From: an uncultured Collinsella sp.
GTDB lineage: Bacteria; Actinomycetota; Coriobacteriia; Coriobacteriales; Coriobacteriaceae
Direction of reading: 5' to 3'
NCBI GenBank assembly: GCA_902475445.1
Contig: CABRZN010000017.1
Span: 1 to 21,940, forward strand
DNA length: 21,940 bases
Shown one piece after another: positions 7,245 to 14,837 of this stretch (positions are counted from its first letter, which is position 1; the number at the start of each line of letters is the position of its first letter). Under the pieces are notes generated by a model that was given only the letters and a program-made list of their open reading frames with translations, did no database searches and was not told the origin of the DNA. The position numbers and the translations under genes are program-made.

Positions 7245-8564
7245 CTATTCCTCCTCGAGTGTGACCTTGCCGCCCAGCAGGCGGTAGTGGTCGAAGAAAT
7301 CGGGATAGGACTTGTTGACCGCCTCGGCGCCGTGGATCACGACCTCGCCGGTGGCGCGGCTCGCGGCGATAGCGGCCATCATGGCGATGCGATGGTCGTT
7401 GTGCGAATCGACCTCGCCGCCGGTGAAGGCATCGACACCCTTGATGATGAGGTCGTCACCGGCAATGCGCACCTGCGCGCCCAGCGCGGTGAGCTCGCGG
7501 GTGGTGGTTGCCAGGCGGTCGGATTCCTTGATGCGCAGACGGGCGCAATCGCGGATAAAGGTGCGGCCCTGCGCCAGCGAGGCTACGGCCGAGATGACGG
7601 GCACCAGGTCGGGAATGTCGTGGGCACTCATCTCAAAGCCGGCAAGTTTGTCGGACTGTACGGTGGCGGCGTTGGTGGAACGCACGATGCGGGCGCCAAA
7701 ACGCGAGAGCGCGGCAAGCACGTTGCGGTCGCCCTGCGCGGAGCTGAGCGACACGCCCTCGACGGTAATGGGGTCGGTGCCGATGGCACCGGCGCACAGC
7801 CAAAAGGCGGCGTTGGACCAGTCGCCCTCGACGGCTACGCTGCCGGGCGTGCGGTACGAGCCACTGCTCACGCGGAAGTTCGTGACCTCGGGCTGGCCGT
7901 CCTTGGCCGGAATGCGCTCGACGTTGACCTCAACGCCAAAGGCCTTCATGGCCTGGATCGTTAGGTTGATGTAGGGGCGGCTCTCAATGAGGCCAGTCAC
8001 CTGCACGCAGGAGGGCTGGGCCAGCAGCGGGGCTGCCAGCAGCAGGCCCGAGATGTACTGCGAGCTCACGTTGCCCGGCAGCACAAAGGTGCCCGGGCGC
8101 ATGCGTCCGCTCGTCTTGAGCGGAAAACCGCCCAGACCCTGTAGGTCGCAGCCGGCGGCGATGATCTCGTCCGAGAGCGGGGACAGCGGGCGGGCGCCCA
8201 AGCGTCCCTGACCCACAAAGGTTGCTTCTGCGCCCAGCGCGCAGGCGACGGGTAACATAAAGCGGAGCGTGGATCCGCTTTCACCGCAGTCAAGCGTGCC
8301 GCCGGCAAGGGCCTTGAGCAGGCCAAATTCAACACTCTTCATGGTGGGGTGGACCTGGAAGCCGTCCTCGACGGTCTCGATGCGAGCACCCAGTGCCGTA
8401 AGGCAGCGCACCGTAGCCTCGATGTCGGCGCAGGTGGTGTTGCAGGTGACGTGTGTCTCGCCGTTGGCAAGCGCAGCGCAGATGATGAGGCGATGCGCCA
8501 TCGACTTGGACGCGATGGCGGGAACGGTGCCCTTGAGCGGGGACGGGGTGATGCGGGCTAGCAT
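7245..8564 (-). CDS. aroA: 5-enolpyruvylshikimate-3-phosphate synthase
   Basis: 439 residues, full length. It transfers enolpyruvyl from PEP to shikimate-3-phosphate. Motifs: SKSMAHR near residue 21, GESGSTLRFMLPVA (PEP/S3P site), LGARPLSPL, LPGNVSSQYISGLLLAAPLL, and the C-terminal KESDR and DSHNDHRIAMMAA. The start ATG at 8564 lies inside the 3' end of aroB (overlap 8558-8564), a typical coupled arrangement. Nothing is missing from the active site. It looks class I-like, but I would not predict inhibitor sensitivity from sequence alone. Confidence 0.96.
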   Translation of the reverse strand: MLARITPSPLKGTVPAIASKSMAHRLIICAALANGETHVTCNTTCADIEATVRCLTALGARIETVEDGFQVHPTMKSVEFGLLKALAGGTLDCGESGSTLRFMLPVACALGAEATFVGQGRLGARPLSPLSDEIIAAGCDLQGLGGFPLKTSGRMRPGTFVLPGNVSSQYISGLLLAAPLLAQPSCVQVTGLIESRPYINLTIQAMKAFGVEVNVERIPAKDGQPEVTNFRVSSGSYRTPGSVAVEGDWSNAAFWLCAGAIGTDPITVEGVSLSSAQGDRNVLAALSRFGARIVRSTNAATVQSDKLAGFEMSAHDIPDLVPVISAVASLAQGRTFIRDCARLRIKESDRLATTTRELTALGAQVRIAGDDLIIKGVDAFTGGEVDSHNDHRIAMMAAIAASRATGEVVIHGAEAVNKSYPDFFDHYRLLGGKVTLEEE

Positions 8565-9664
8565 GCGGATGCGTCTCCCTTCTGGCCGAGGCCCTCGGCA
8601 ATGAGTTCGTGGAAAGTGGAAAGTGGCGTGCGGTCGATGCTGCAGCGGCCAATGCCGTGCGGAATTACCAGGTCGATAGTGTCGCCCGCGCGCTTCTTGT
8701 CGTGGAGCGCCTCGGCAAAGACGGCATCGGCATCTAGGTCGCAGCGGGTCTTGAGGCCATGGCGGGCGCAGAGTTCCTCAATACGACCGGGCAGTGCAGC
8801 ATCGCAAACGCCGTGCAGGGCCGCGGCGCGCGTGATGATGCCCATGCCGATCGACACACAGTTGCCGTGCCCGAGCTCAAAGTGCTCGCAGGCCTCGACG
8901 GCGTGCCCGGCGCTGTGGCCAAAGTTGAGGAGCTTGCGCTGGTTGGTTTCGCGCTCGTCGGCAACGACCACGGCGCGCTTGATGTCGATATTGCGGGCGA
9001 TGATGAGCGCCACGCGGGCCACGTCGCGGTTGAGCAGCTCCAGCGTGAGCGGGGTCTTCTCCAGCTCGGCGAAGAGCTCGGGGTCGGCGATCGCGGCGTG
9101 CTTGACGACCTCGCCGCAGCCGTCGGCGAACTGCTCGGGCGTAAGGGTGGCAAGGCACCCCACGTCGGCGATAACCACGCTCGGCTGCCAAAAGGCGCCG
9201 GCCAAGTTCTTGCCGGCAGCCAGGTCGATGGCGGTCTTGCCTCCCACCGACGAATCCACCATGGCGAGCAGGCTCGTCGGGATCTGCACAAACTTGCATC
9301 CGCGCATGTAGGTGGCGGCTGCAAAGCCCGCCACGTCGCCCACGACGCCGCCGCCGAGTGCCACGATCACGTCGGAGCGCGAAAGCTCGTGCTCGGCCAC
9401 AAACTCCAAAATGGCAACGAAGGTTTCGGCGCGCTTATGGGCCTCGCCGGCCTCGAAGGTGCAAACACTCACCGCATACCCCGCAGCCTCCAGGCTCTGC
9501 TTAACGGGCATCTGGTAGAGCGGGCCCACGTTGGTGTCCGTCACGATGACGGCCTTGGTGCCGCCGGCGGTGGCGCGGACGAGCGGACCTGCCTGCTCCA
9601 GCAAAAACGTGCCCACATGCACCTGGTAGGGGCGTGCGGTGTCGATATCGATGGTAATCGCCAT
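8558..9664 (-). CDS. aroB: 3-dehydroquinate synthase
   Basis: 368 residues. It cyclises DAHP to 3-dehydroquinate with NAD+ and a divalent metal (second shikimate step). The core shows the nucleotide-binding GGGVVGDVAGFAAATYMRG, then PTSLLAMVDSSVGGKTAID and GKNLAGAFWQP. Metal ligands are in the CGEVVKHA segment (Glu) and the GHSAGHAVE and GHGNCVSIGM segments (His). The start is ATG at 9664 with AAAGGA upstream. It follows tyrA after 36 bases and overlaps aroA by seven bases. Confidence 0.96.
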   Translation of the reverse strand: MAITIDIDTARPYQVHVGTFLLEQAGPLVRATAGGTKAVIVTDTNVGPLYQMPVKQSLEAAGYAVSVCTFEAGEAHKRAETFVAILEFVAEHELSRSDVIVALGGGVVGDVAGFAAATYMRGCKFVQIPTSLLAMVDSSVGGKTAIDLAAGKNLAGAFWQPSVVIADVGCLATLTPEQFADGCGEVVKHAAIADPELFAELEKTPLTLELLNRDVARVALIIARNIDIKRAVVVADERETNQRKLLNFGHSAGHAVEACEHFELGHGNCVSIGMGIITRAAALHGVCDAALPGRIEELCARHGLKTRCDLDADAVFAEALHDKKRAGDTIDLVIPHGIGRCSIDRTPLSTFHELIAEGLGQKGDASAC

Positions 9665-9700
9665 AAGCTTCGGTCCTTTCGACCTGGCGTGATGGGTGGT

Positions 9701-10615
9701 CTAGTGGGAGGCCTCGTCGTCGAGTGCGCGCTTAATGTGGTCGCCCTCGGCAAGGAGATTCTCCAGATAGCGCTGGTCGCGGTCCTTAAGGGCGCGGCTG
9801 TAGGCGTCGAGCGATTCGATCAGATGGTCGATCTCGAAGGCGAGCGCGTCGGCGTCGTCGATCATGAGCTCGGACCACATCTGCGGATTGAGGTGCGCCA
9901 CGCGGGTGAGGTCGCGGTAGCTGCCGGCCGAAAAGCCGTGGTGGACCTGGGCGGTCGGGCTCTTAACATAGGCGTTGGAGACGACGTGCGCGAGCTGGCT
10001 CGTAAAGGCGATGACGCGGTCGTGCTCGGCGGCGCTCGTTACGCTGAACTTGCCAAAGCCCAGGGGACGCACCATCTCGCGCACCTGGCCCAAAAGCTCC
10101 AGCTTGAGCGCATCGTCCACCGCGGGCGGAACGAGCACCAGGGGAGCGCCCTGGAACAGGTCGGCGCGGGAGTGCGCGTAGCCCGAGAACTGGGTGCCCG
10201 CCATGGGGTGCGCGCCCACAAAGTAAAAACCGTGCTCGCGGGCGAGCTCAAAGGCCCGCTCACACACGATGCCCTTGACGCCCACGGTGTCGATCGCCAC
10301 GGGGCCCATGATGGCCTCGGTGTCGGTGGCGTCGGCGAGCTCCTGGGCGTGGGCCTCGAGCCACTCGATGCATGCCTCGGGATAGCAGGCAAGGACTATG
10401 ATGTCGCACTCACCGAGCGTCTCGTCGTTGAGCTCGCCGGCGACGGTACCCATGCTGGCGGCCGTCATGACGTCGTCATCGGGATCCCAGGCCAGCACGC
10501 GGACGCCCGCCTGCGCATAGCCGCGGGCAAAGCTGCCGCCGATGAGGCCCAGGCCCACAATGCCGGCGCACTTGGGGCCGCCCTGGTTAACGCGCGCGTT
10601 TCTCACCGTACCCAT
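9701..10615 (-). CDS. tyrA: Prephenate dehydrogenase
   Basis: 304 residues. It oxidatively decarboxylates prephenate to 4-hydroxyphenylpyruvate. The dinucleotide-binding motif GLGLIGGS is at 21-28, WDPDDD follows at the end of the second strand, and the substrate/catalytic region FVGAHPMAGTQFSGY is in the middle. The C-terminal half is the all-helical dimerisation domain. There is no ACT domain, so Tyr feedback would have to act elsewhere, for example on AroF or at the leader. Its GGAG site sits inside the end of aroF, and only three bases separate the two genes. An arogenate dehydrogenase activity cannot be ruled out from sequence. Confidence 0.93.
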   Translation of the reverse strand: MGTVRNARVNQGGPKCAGIVGLGLIGGSFARGYAQAGVRVLAWDPDDDVMTAASMGTVAGELNDETLGECDIIVLACYPEACIEWLEAHAQELADATDTEAIMGPVAIDTVGVKGIVCERAFELAREHGFYFVGAHPMAGTQFSGYAHSRADLFQGAPLVLVPPAVDDALKLELLGQVREMVRPLGFGKFSVTSAAEHDRVIAFTSQLAHVVSNAYVKSPTAQVHHGFSAGSYRDLTRVAHLNPQMWSELMIDDADALAFEIDHLIESLDAYSRALKDRDQRYLENLLAEGDHIKRALDDEASH

Positions 10616-10618
10616 GGG

Positions 10619-11641
10619 CTACTCCATGGTCTCTTGGCAGACGACCTCGCGGATGGCGCGGATGCGGCGCATGGTGTCGTCGAACTGGTCGGGGGTGAGG
10701 GCCTGAGCGCCGTCGGACCATGCGCGGCTCGGCTCGTCGTGGACCTCGATCTCCAGACCGTTGGCGCCGCAGGCGGTCGCCGCGAGCGCCATGGGCTCAA
10801 CGTAGCGGGTGTAGCCGGTGGCGTGGCTGGGATCGGCTACGACGGGCAGGTGCGACAGGTGGTGCAGCACCGGCACGGCGTTAAGGTCGAAGGTGTTGCG
10901 GGTGCGGGTCTCGAAGGTGCGGATGCCGCGCTCGCACAGGATAACGTTGTCGTTGCCCTCGCTCATGATGTACTCGGCAGCCATGAGCAGCTCATCGATC
11001 GTGCCGGACATGCCGCGCTTGAGCAGAATCGGGGTCTTGGTCTTGCCGACCTCTTTGAGCAGGGGGAAGTTCTGGGCGTTGCGGGCGCCGATCTGCATGA
11101 CGTCGATCTTCTTGTCCAGGAAGACCTGCACGTCGCGCGGGTCCATGATCTCGGTGACGATCGGCATGTCGAGCTCGGCAGACGCCTCGCACAGCAGGTC
11201 CAGACCGGCGGGGCCCATGCCCTGGTAGGCGTACGGGGAAGTGCGGGGCTTGTAGGCACCGCCGCGCAGCATCGTGGCGCCGGCGGCCTTCACGCGGCGG
11301 GCGATGCGGATGAGGTTCTCGCCCTCGACGGAGCACGGGCCGGCGATGACCTGGAACTGGTCGCCGCCGATCTTGACGCCGTGGCCGCAGTCGATGACGG
11401 AGTCCTCGGGGTGGAACTTGCGGTTGGCGCGCTTGAACGGCTCGGAGACGCGCTGCACGCGCTCGACGACGTCCATGGACTCGAGCAGGAACGGGTCGAT
11501 CTTGGTCGTATCGCCCACCAGGCCGATGATTGTCTCGTTCTCGCCGCGCGAGACGTCGGTCTTCAGGCCCTTTTTCTCAATCCAGCTGACGATATGGCTT
11601 ACGGCCTCGTCGCTGGCGCTCTGCTTTAAAATTGCAATCAT
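10619..11641 (-). CDS. aroF: 3-deoxy-7-phosphoheptulonate (DAHP) synthase, type I-beta with regulatory domain
   Basis: 340 residues. It condenses PEP and erythrose-4-phosphate, the committed first step. Residues 1-70 form a ferredoxin-like regulatory domain of the kind that binds Phe/Tyr in the Thermotoga enzyme. The catalytic barrel follows, with AGPCSVE at 100-106, GGAYKPRTSP at 127-136, a KRGMS segment and DPSHATG with the metal His. The start is ATG at 11641 (MIAILK). The 16 extra in-frame residues upstream overlap the leader region and lack family similarity. It is the first structural gene of the operon, 10 bases after a small leader ORF, and is the logical control point. Confidence 0.94.
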   Translation of the reverse strand: MIAILKQSASDEAVSHIVSWIEKKGLKTDVSRGENETIIGLVGDTTKIDPFLLESMDVVERVQRVSEPFKRANRKFHPEDSVIDCGHGVKIGGDQFQVIAGPCSVEGENLIRIARRVKAAGATMLRGGAYKPRTSPYAYQGMGPAGLDLLCEASAELDMPIVTEIMDPRDVQVFLDKKIDVMQIGARNAQNFPLLKEVGKTKTPILLKRGMSGTIDELLMAAEYIMSEGNDNVILCERGIRTFETRTRNTFDLNAVPVLHHLSHLPVVADPSHATGYTRYVEPMALAATACGANGLEIEVHDEPSRAWSDGAQALTPDQFDDTMRRIRAIREVVCQETME

Positions 11642-11651
11642 GGTGTGCCTC

Positions 11652-11714
11652 TCACCTCGATGGATAACCCTTGCAAAAACGGCCCGCATCGCGAGCCGTG
11701 TATATATGGTGCAT
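11652..11714 (-). CDS. Putative 20-residue leader peptide of the aromatic operon
   Basis: An ATG at 11714 opens a 20-codon ORF beginning MHHIY and ending GYPSR, with Tyr at 5 and 17 and Phe at 13. It ends in TGA at 11652-11654. The stop is followed at once by GAGG, the likely aroF ribosome binding site, with the aroF ATG ten bases away. There is no Shine-Dalgarno before this ATG, but it lies only 0-2 bases from the start predicted by the promoter below, so it could be read from a leaderless mRNA. Tyr+Phe enrichment ahead of a Tyr/Phe operon and the embedded terminator hairpin argue for attenuation. Chance occurrence cannot be excluded without conservation data. Confidence 0.5.
   Translation of the reverse strand: MHHIYTARDAGRFCKGYPSR
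11675..11699 (-). terminator. Attenuator-like intrinsic terminator in the aroF leader
   Basis: On the minus strand ACGGCTCGC (11699-11691) pairs over nine bases, one U-G, with GCGGGCCGT (11687-11679) around a three-base GAT loop. A run of T follows (11679-11675). It lies between the predicted promoter and aroF, so full termination would silence the operon; conditional termination is the likely purpose. The 5' arm starts on the base after the leader's Tyr5 codon. Confidence 0.68.
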
Positions 11715-11722
11715 GAGAGTTT

Positions 11723-11752
11723 ATACTATCTGATTCGCTTTTGCCTTCTAAA
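11723..11752 (-). promoter_or_regulatory. Putative promoter of the aromatic amino acid operon
   Basis: On the minus strand TTTAGA (11752-11747) is separated by 18 bases from TAGTAT (11728-11723); an overlapping TATAAA (11725-11720) is an alternative -10. Either places transcription start within a few bases of 11714-11716, at the ATG of the leader ORF. Each hexamer matches consensus at about four of six positions. Confidence 0.42.
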
Positions 11753-11804
11753 GTGAGCCGTTGCGCCGCGTCTTCCTCGGAATTGCAAAGCTTTTTCTTT
11801 TATT

Positions 11805-11834
11805 TTGATAGCCCGTGGTGCACTTGGGTATAAT
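11805..11834 (+). promoter_or_regulatory. Promoter of tRNA-Arg(CCG)
   Basis: TTGATA (11805-11810) and a perfect TATAAT (11829-11834) are 18 bases apart, ending 11 bases before the tRNA. An A/T-rich stretch precedes the -35 and may act as an UP element. It is divergent from the aromatic operon promoter. Confidence 0.8.
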
Positions 11835-11845
11835 GCCAAACGTTG

Positions 11846-11922
11846 GCCCTATTAGCTCAGGGGATTAGAGCGTCTGCCTCCGGAGCAGAAGGCCGTTGGT
11901 TCGAATCCAACATGGGGCACCA
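11846..11922 (+). tRNA. tRNA-Arg (anticodon CCG)
   Basis: Full cloverleaf. The acceptor stem GCCCTAT (11846-11852) pairs with ATGGGGC (11912-11918) with one wobble, the D-stem is GCTC/GAGC, and the anticodon stem TCTGC/GCAGA encloses loop CTCCGGA, giving anticodon CCG for codon CGG. The T-stem GTTGG/CCAAC has loop TTCGAAT, and CCA is encoded at 11920-11922. Confidence 0.96.
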
Positions 11923-11933
11923 TCGAACGTAAG

Positions 11934-11967
11934 ACCGTCCGAACCTCGCATGGTCCGGGCGGTTTTT
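11934..11967 (+). terminator. Intrinsic terminator of tRNA-Arg(CCG)
   Basis: ACCGTCCG (11934-11941) pairs with CGGGCGGT (11956-11963, one G-U), extended by an inner ACC/GGT helix after a 1x1 mismatch, and followed by a run of five T. It starts 12 bases after the tRNA end and closes about 30 bases before the P-type ATPase start. Confidence 0.85.
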
Positions 11968-11998
11968 CTTATACCGACGCGACGTGATGGGACGTGGT

Positions 11999-14728
11999 AT
12001 GGCAGCAACGGATATCGAGCGCGGACTCTCGACCGCCGAGGTCGAGGAGCGCATCGCCGCCGGTAAGATCAACCGCAACATGGAGCTCAAGACCAAGTCG
12101 GTCAAAGAGCTCATCATCGAGAACCTCTGCACGCTGTTCAATTTGATCAACGTGATCTTGGCGTTCCTGGTCATTTTGACCGGTTCGTTTAAGAATCTGA
12201 CGTTCCTGTTCGTGGTGTTCCTCAATACCGCTATTGGCGTCATTCAGTCCATGCGTTCCAAGAAGATGGTCGATAAGCTTACGCTGTTGACCTCTAAGAA
12301 GGCCATCGCGGTGCGCGACGGTGTCGAGGTGGAGCTCGACTTGGACCAGATCGTGCTCGACGACATCATCCGCCTGGGGCGCGGCGACCAGATTCCCGCT
12401 GATGCCGTGGTGGTTTCGGGCGAGGCGCTCGTGAACGAGAGCCTGCTGACGGGCGAGAGCGACCTTATTAAGAAACAGCCCGGTTCCGAGCTCATGAGCG
12501 GCAGCTTTATCGACTCGGGCCTACTGCGCGCCCGCGTGATCCATGTCGGCGCCGACAACTACGTGACCAAAATTAATAACGAGGCCAAGTACGTCAAAAA
12601 GGTCAATTCCGAGATCATGAACGCGCTTAACGCCATCGTGCGCTTTGCGAGCATCATCATGATCCCGCTCGGTTTGGCGTTGTTTGCCTCGAGCGTGAGC
12701 GAGCTGTGGGATGCCGCGGGAACCCCAGGCGATAGCGCGCTTTCGTGGTGCTTCTCCGAGCTGTTGGCTGGCCATGTGCCTTCGTCAGCGCTGCTGTCCA
12801 CGGTGGGCGCCCTGCTGGGCATGATCCCGCAAGGCCTGGTGCTGCTGACCTCGTCGGTGCTCGCTATTGCCACGGTGCGCCTGGCGCGTCGCAAGGTGCT
12901 GGCGCAGCAGCTCTACTGCATCGAGACGCTCGCTCGTGTCGACGTGCTGTGCCTGGACAAGACGGGCACCATCACGTCGGGTCGCATGGAGGTCGAGGGC
13001 ACGTATCCGCTGCCGATCGAGGGCTTTGGCATGGGCGCGGGGGAGGGTGACGCCGCCGTTCCCGTCGATACCACGGTGCTCGATTTTGCGCTGGCTAACG
13101 TGGCGCGTGCGACTTCGGCCGATGCCAACGAGACCTGCCAGGCGCTGCTCAACTATTACGCCGATCGCCCGGTCGAGGTGTCTGAGCCGCTGTCGGTCAT
13201 TCCGTTCTCGTCCTCCAAAAAGTGGAGCGGCGCCTCGTTTGCGCAGGGCTCCTATGTGATGGGTGCAGCGCAGTTTGTGCTCTCTGATCGTGCGTTTGCC
13301 CAGGTCGAGAACCGTGTCGCCGAGCTTGCCGATACCTGCCGCGTGCTCGTGGTGGCGCGCGTGGACGGCTTTACGCCCGATGGCGATATGGTGGGCGAGG
13401 CCGAGCCCGTGGGCTTTGTGACCATCCGCGACGAGATTCGCACCTCGGCGGCCGAGACCATCGGCTACTTTAACGAGCAGGGCGTGACGCTCAACGTGAT
13501 CAGTGGCGATGACCCGCGTACGGTGTCGTCGATCGCGCGCGTGGTGGGCGTGCCGGGGGCGGACGCTTATGTGGACGCCACGACGCTCGATACGCCGGCC
13601 AAGCTCGATGCCGCAGTGGACCGCTACCATGTCTTTGGTCGTGTGACCCCGCAGCAGAAGCGCGAGCTCGTGCAGGCGCTCAAGCGCCGCGAGCACACCG
13701 TGGCCATGACGGGCGACGGCGTCAACGACGTGTTGGCGCTCAAGGAGGCCGACTGCTCCGTCGCCATGGCGGCCGGCTCCGATGCCGCGCGCAACGTGGC
13801 CGAGATCGTGCTCGTCGACAACGACTTTGCCTCGATGCCCGCCGTGGTGGCCGAAGGCCGTCGCTCCATCAACAACCTGCAGCGTTCGGCCTCACTGTTC
13901 CTGACCAAGACGCTGTTCTCGATGGGCCTGGCGGCGCTGTGTTTCGCGCTGCCGCCGTACCCCTTCGAGCCCATCCAGATGACGCTCATTAACTTCTTCT
14001 GCATCGGCGCGCCGGGCTTTGTGTTGGGCCTGGAGCCCAACAATGCTCGTGTGAAGGGTGCGTTTTTGAGCAACGTACTCAAGCGTGCACTGCCGGCGTC
14101 GATTGCGGTCATTTTGGCTGCGGCGCTCGATATCTTTGTGGCGCGCGTGTTTGGCTTTAGCCAGCTCACGCTGTCTACGATGTGCCTGCTTACGTCGTGC
14201 GCGGCGAGCGTCAGCCTAATCTGGCGCATCTCGCAGCCTCTCACGCCCTTACGTGTGGTGCTCTTTGTGTTTGTAGTCGCCGGCATTCTGGTGGGCGTTA
14301 TCGGATTCCCGGAGCTGCTGTCTATTGCCAACCTGTCGATGGGCCAGATGGTTATCTTGGCTGTTATCGTGGTCTTTACCTGCTCGGTGTTCTTTAAGCT
14401 CGCCACGATGATGGATTCGCTCAAGCCGCGTCGTCGTCATGCCGCAACTGGTTTTGGCCGTGGTGTGCGCGTCCACCTGGGTCGCGGTGGCGGCAAGGTG
14501 AGCTCGACGGGTTCGACGGCCGAGCGTTTTGCCAAGCGCGTCGCCGCCGACATGGCGCAGCGCCGCGAAGATCGCACCGCTCGCGAGGCCGAGGCCCGTG
14601 CACTCGAGGGCGTGGCCCAAGGCCAGCCACAGCCCAAGAAAAAGAAGAGCACGGGCGCTAAACGCTCCCGCGTGACCAAGTCCGCCCAGGGCATCAAAGT
14701 TTCGATGCCGAGTAAAAAGAAGAAGTAG
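11999..14728 (+). CDS. Cation-transporting P-type ATPase (CtpE-like)
   Basis: 909 residues in order: actuator domain with TGES (151-154), transport-helix motif IPQGL (276-280), phosphorylation site DKTGTIT (Asp320), nucleotide-binding domain, hinge GDGVND (572-577), and a C-terminal bundle of about six helices. The layout is P2-type. PQGL replaces the PEGL of classical Ca2+ pumps, as in the CtpE-related group; mycobacterial CtpE is linked to Ca2+ uptake. The substrate is therefore probably a divalent cation, but unproven. After the last helix comes a cytoplasmic tail of roughly 100 residues rich in Arg/Lys, ending in poly-Lys, which is not a standard P-type domain. Starts at 11984 (GTG), 11987 and 11999 are possible; only 11999 has even a weak GGGA site. 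The gene follows a tRNA terminator closely. Confidence 0.9.
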   Translation: MAATDIERGLSTAEVEERIAAGKINRNMELKTKSVKELIIENLCTLFNLINVILAFLVILTGSFKNLTFLFVVFLNTAIGVIQSMRSKKMVDKLTLLTSKKAIAVRDGVEVELDLDQIVLDDIIRLGRGDQIPADAVVVSGEALVNESLLTGESDLIKKQPGSELMSGSFIDSGLLRARVIHVGADNYVTKINNEAKYVKKVNSEIMNALNAIVRFASIIMIPLGLALFASSVSELWDAAGTPGDSALSWCFSELLAGHVPSSALLSTVGALLGMIPQGLVLLTSSVLAIATVRLARRKVLAQQLYCIETLARVDVLCLDKTGTITSGRMEVEGTYPLPIEGFGMGAGEGDAAVPVDTTVLDFALANVARATSADANETCQALLNYYADRPVEVSEPLSVIPFSSSKKWSGASFAQGSYVMGAAQFVLSDRAFAQVENRVAELADTCRVLVVARVDGFTPDGDMVGEAEPVGFVTIRDEIRTSAAETIGYFNEQGVTLNVISGDDPRTVSSIARVVGVPGADAYVDATTLDTPAKLDAAVDRYHVFGRVTPQQKRELVQALKRREHTVAMTGDGVNDVLALKEADCSVAMAAGSDAARNVAEIVLVDNDFASMPAVVAEGRRSINNLQRSASLFLTKTLFSMGLAALCFALPPYPFEPIQMTLINFFCIGAPGFVLGLEPNNARVKGAFLSNVLKRALPASIAVILAAALDIFVARVFGFSQLTLSTMCLLTSCAASVSLIWRISQPLTPLRVVLFVFVVAGILVGVIGFPELLSIANLSMGQMVILAVIVVFTCSVFFKLATMMDSLKPRRRHAATGFGRGVRVHLGRGGGKVSSTGSTAERFAKRVAADMAQRREDRTAREAEARALEGVAQGQPQPKKKKSTGAKRSRVTKSAQGIKVSMPSKKKK

Positions 14729-14837
14729 CCCAAACAGGCTGCCCCTGCGATGTTGAATTGGTGCCTTGGCCCTGTGGGGGCTTAGCGATGTTATGCTCTA
14801 ACCTCGATTGTTTGAATTGCTCCGAAAAGAGGATGCC

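Noticed and set aside
8759..11629. A 956-codon open frame on the plus strand antisense to aroB, tyrA and aroF
   Set aside because: It is a shadow of the high-GC minus-strand genes, is His/Gly/Ala-rich, has no recognisable domain, and lies fully opposite three unambiguous enzymes.
11642..11845. T-box riboswitch upstream of aroF
   Set aside because: The conserved T-box antiterminator sequence and a specifier stem are not present, and the leader is too short.
14741..14781. Possible terminator after the P-type ATPase (8-bp stem, 25-base loop)
   Set aside because: Two of the pairs are G-U, the loop is large and no T-run follows, so support is too weak to list.
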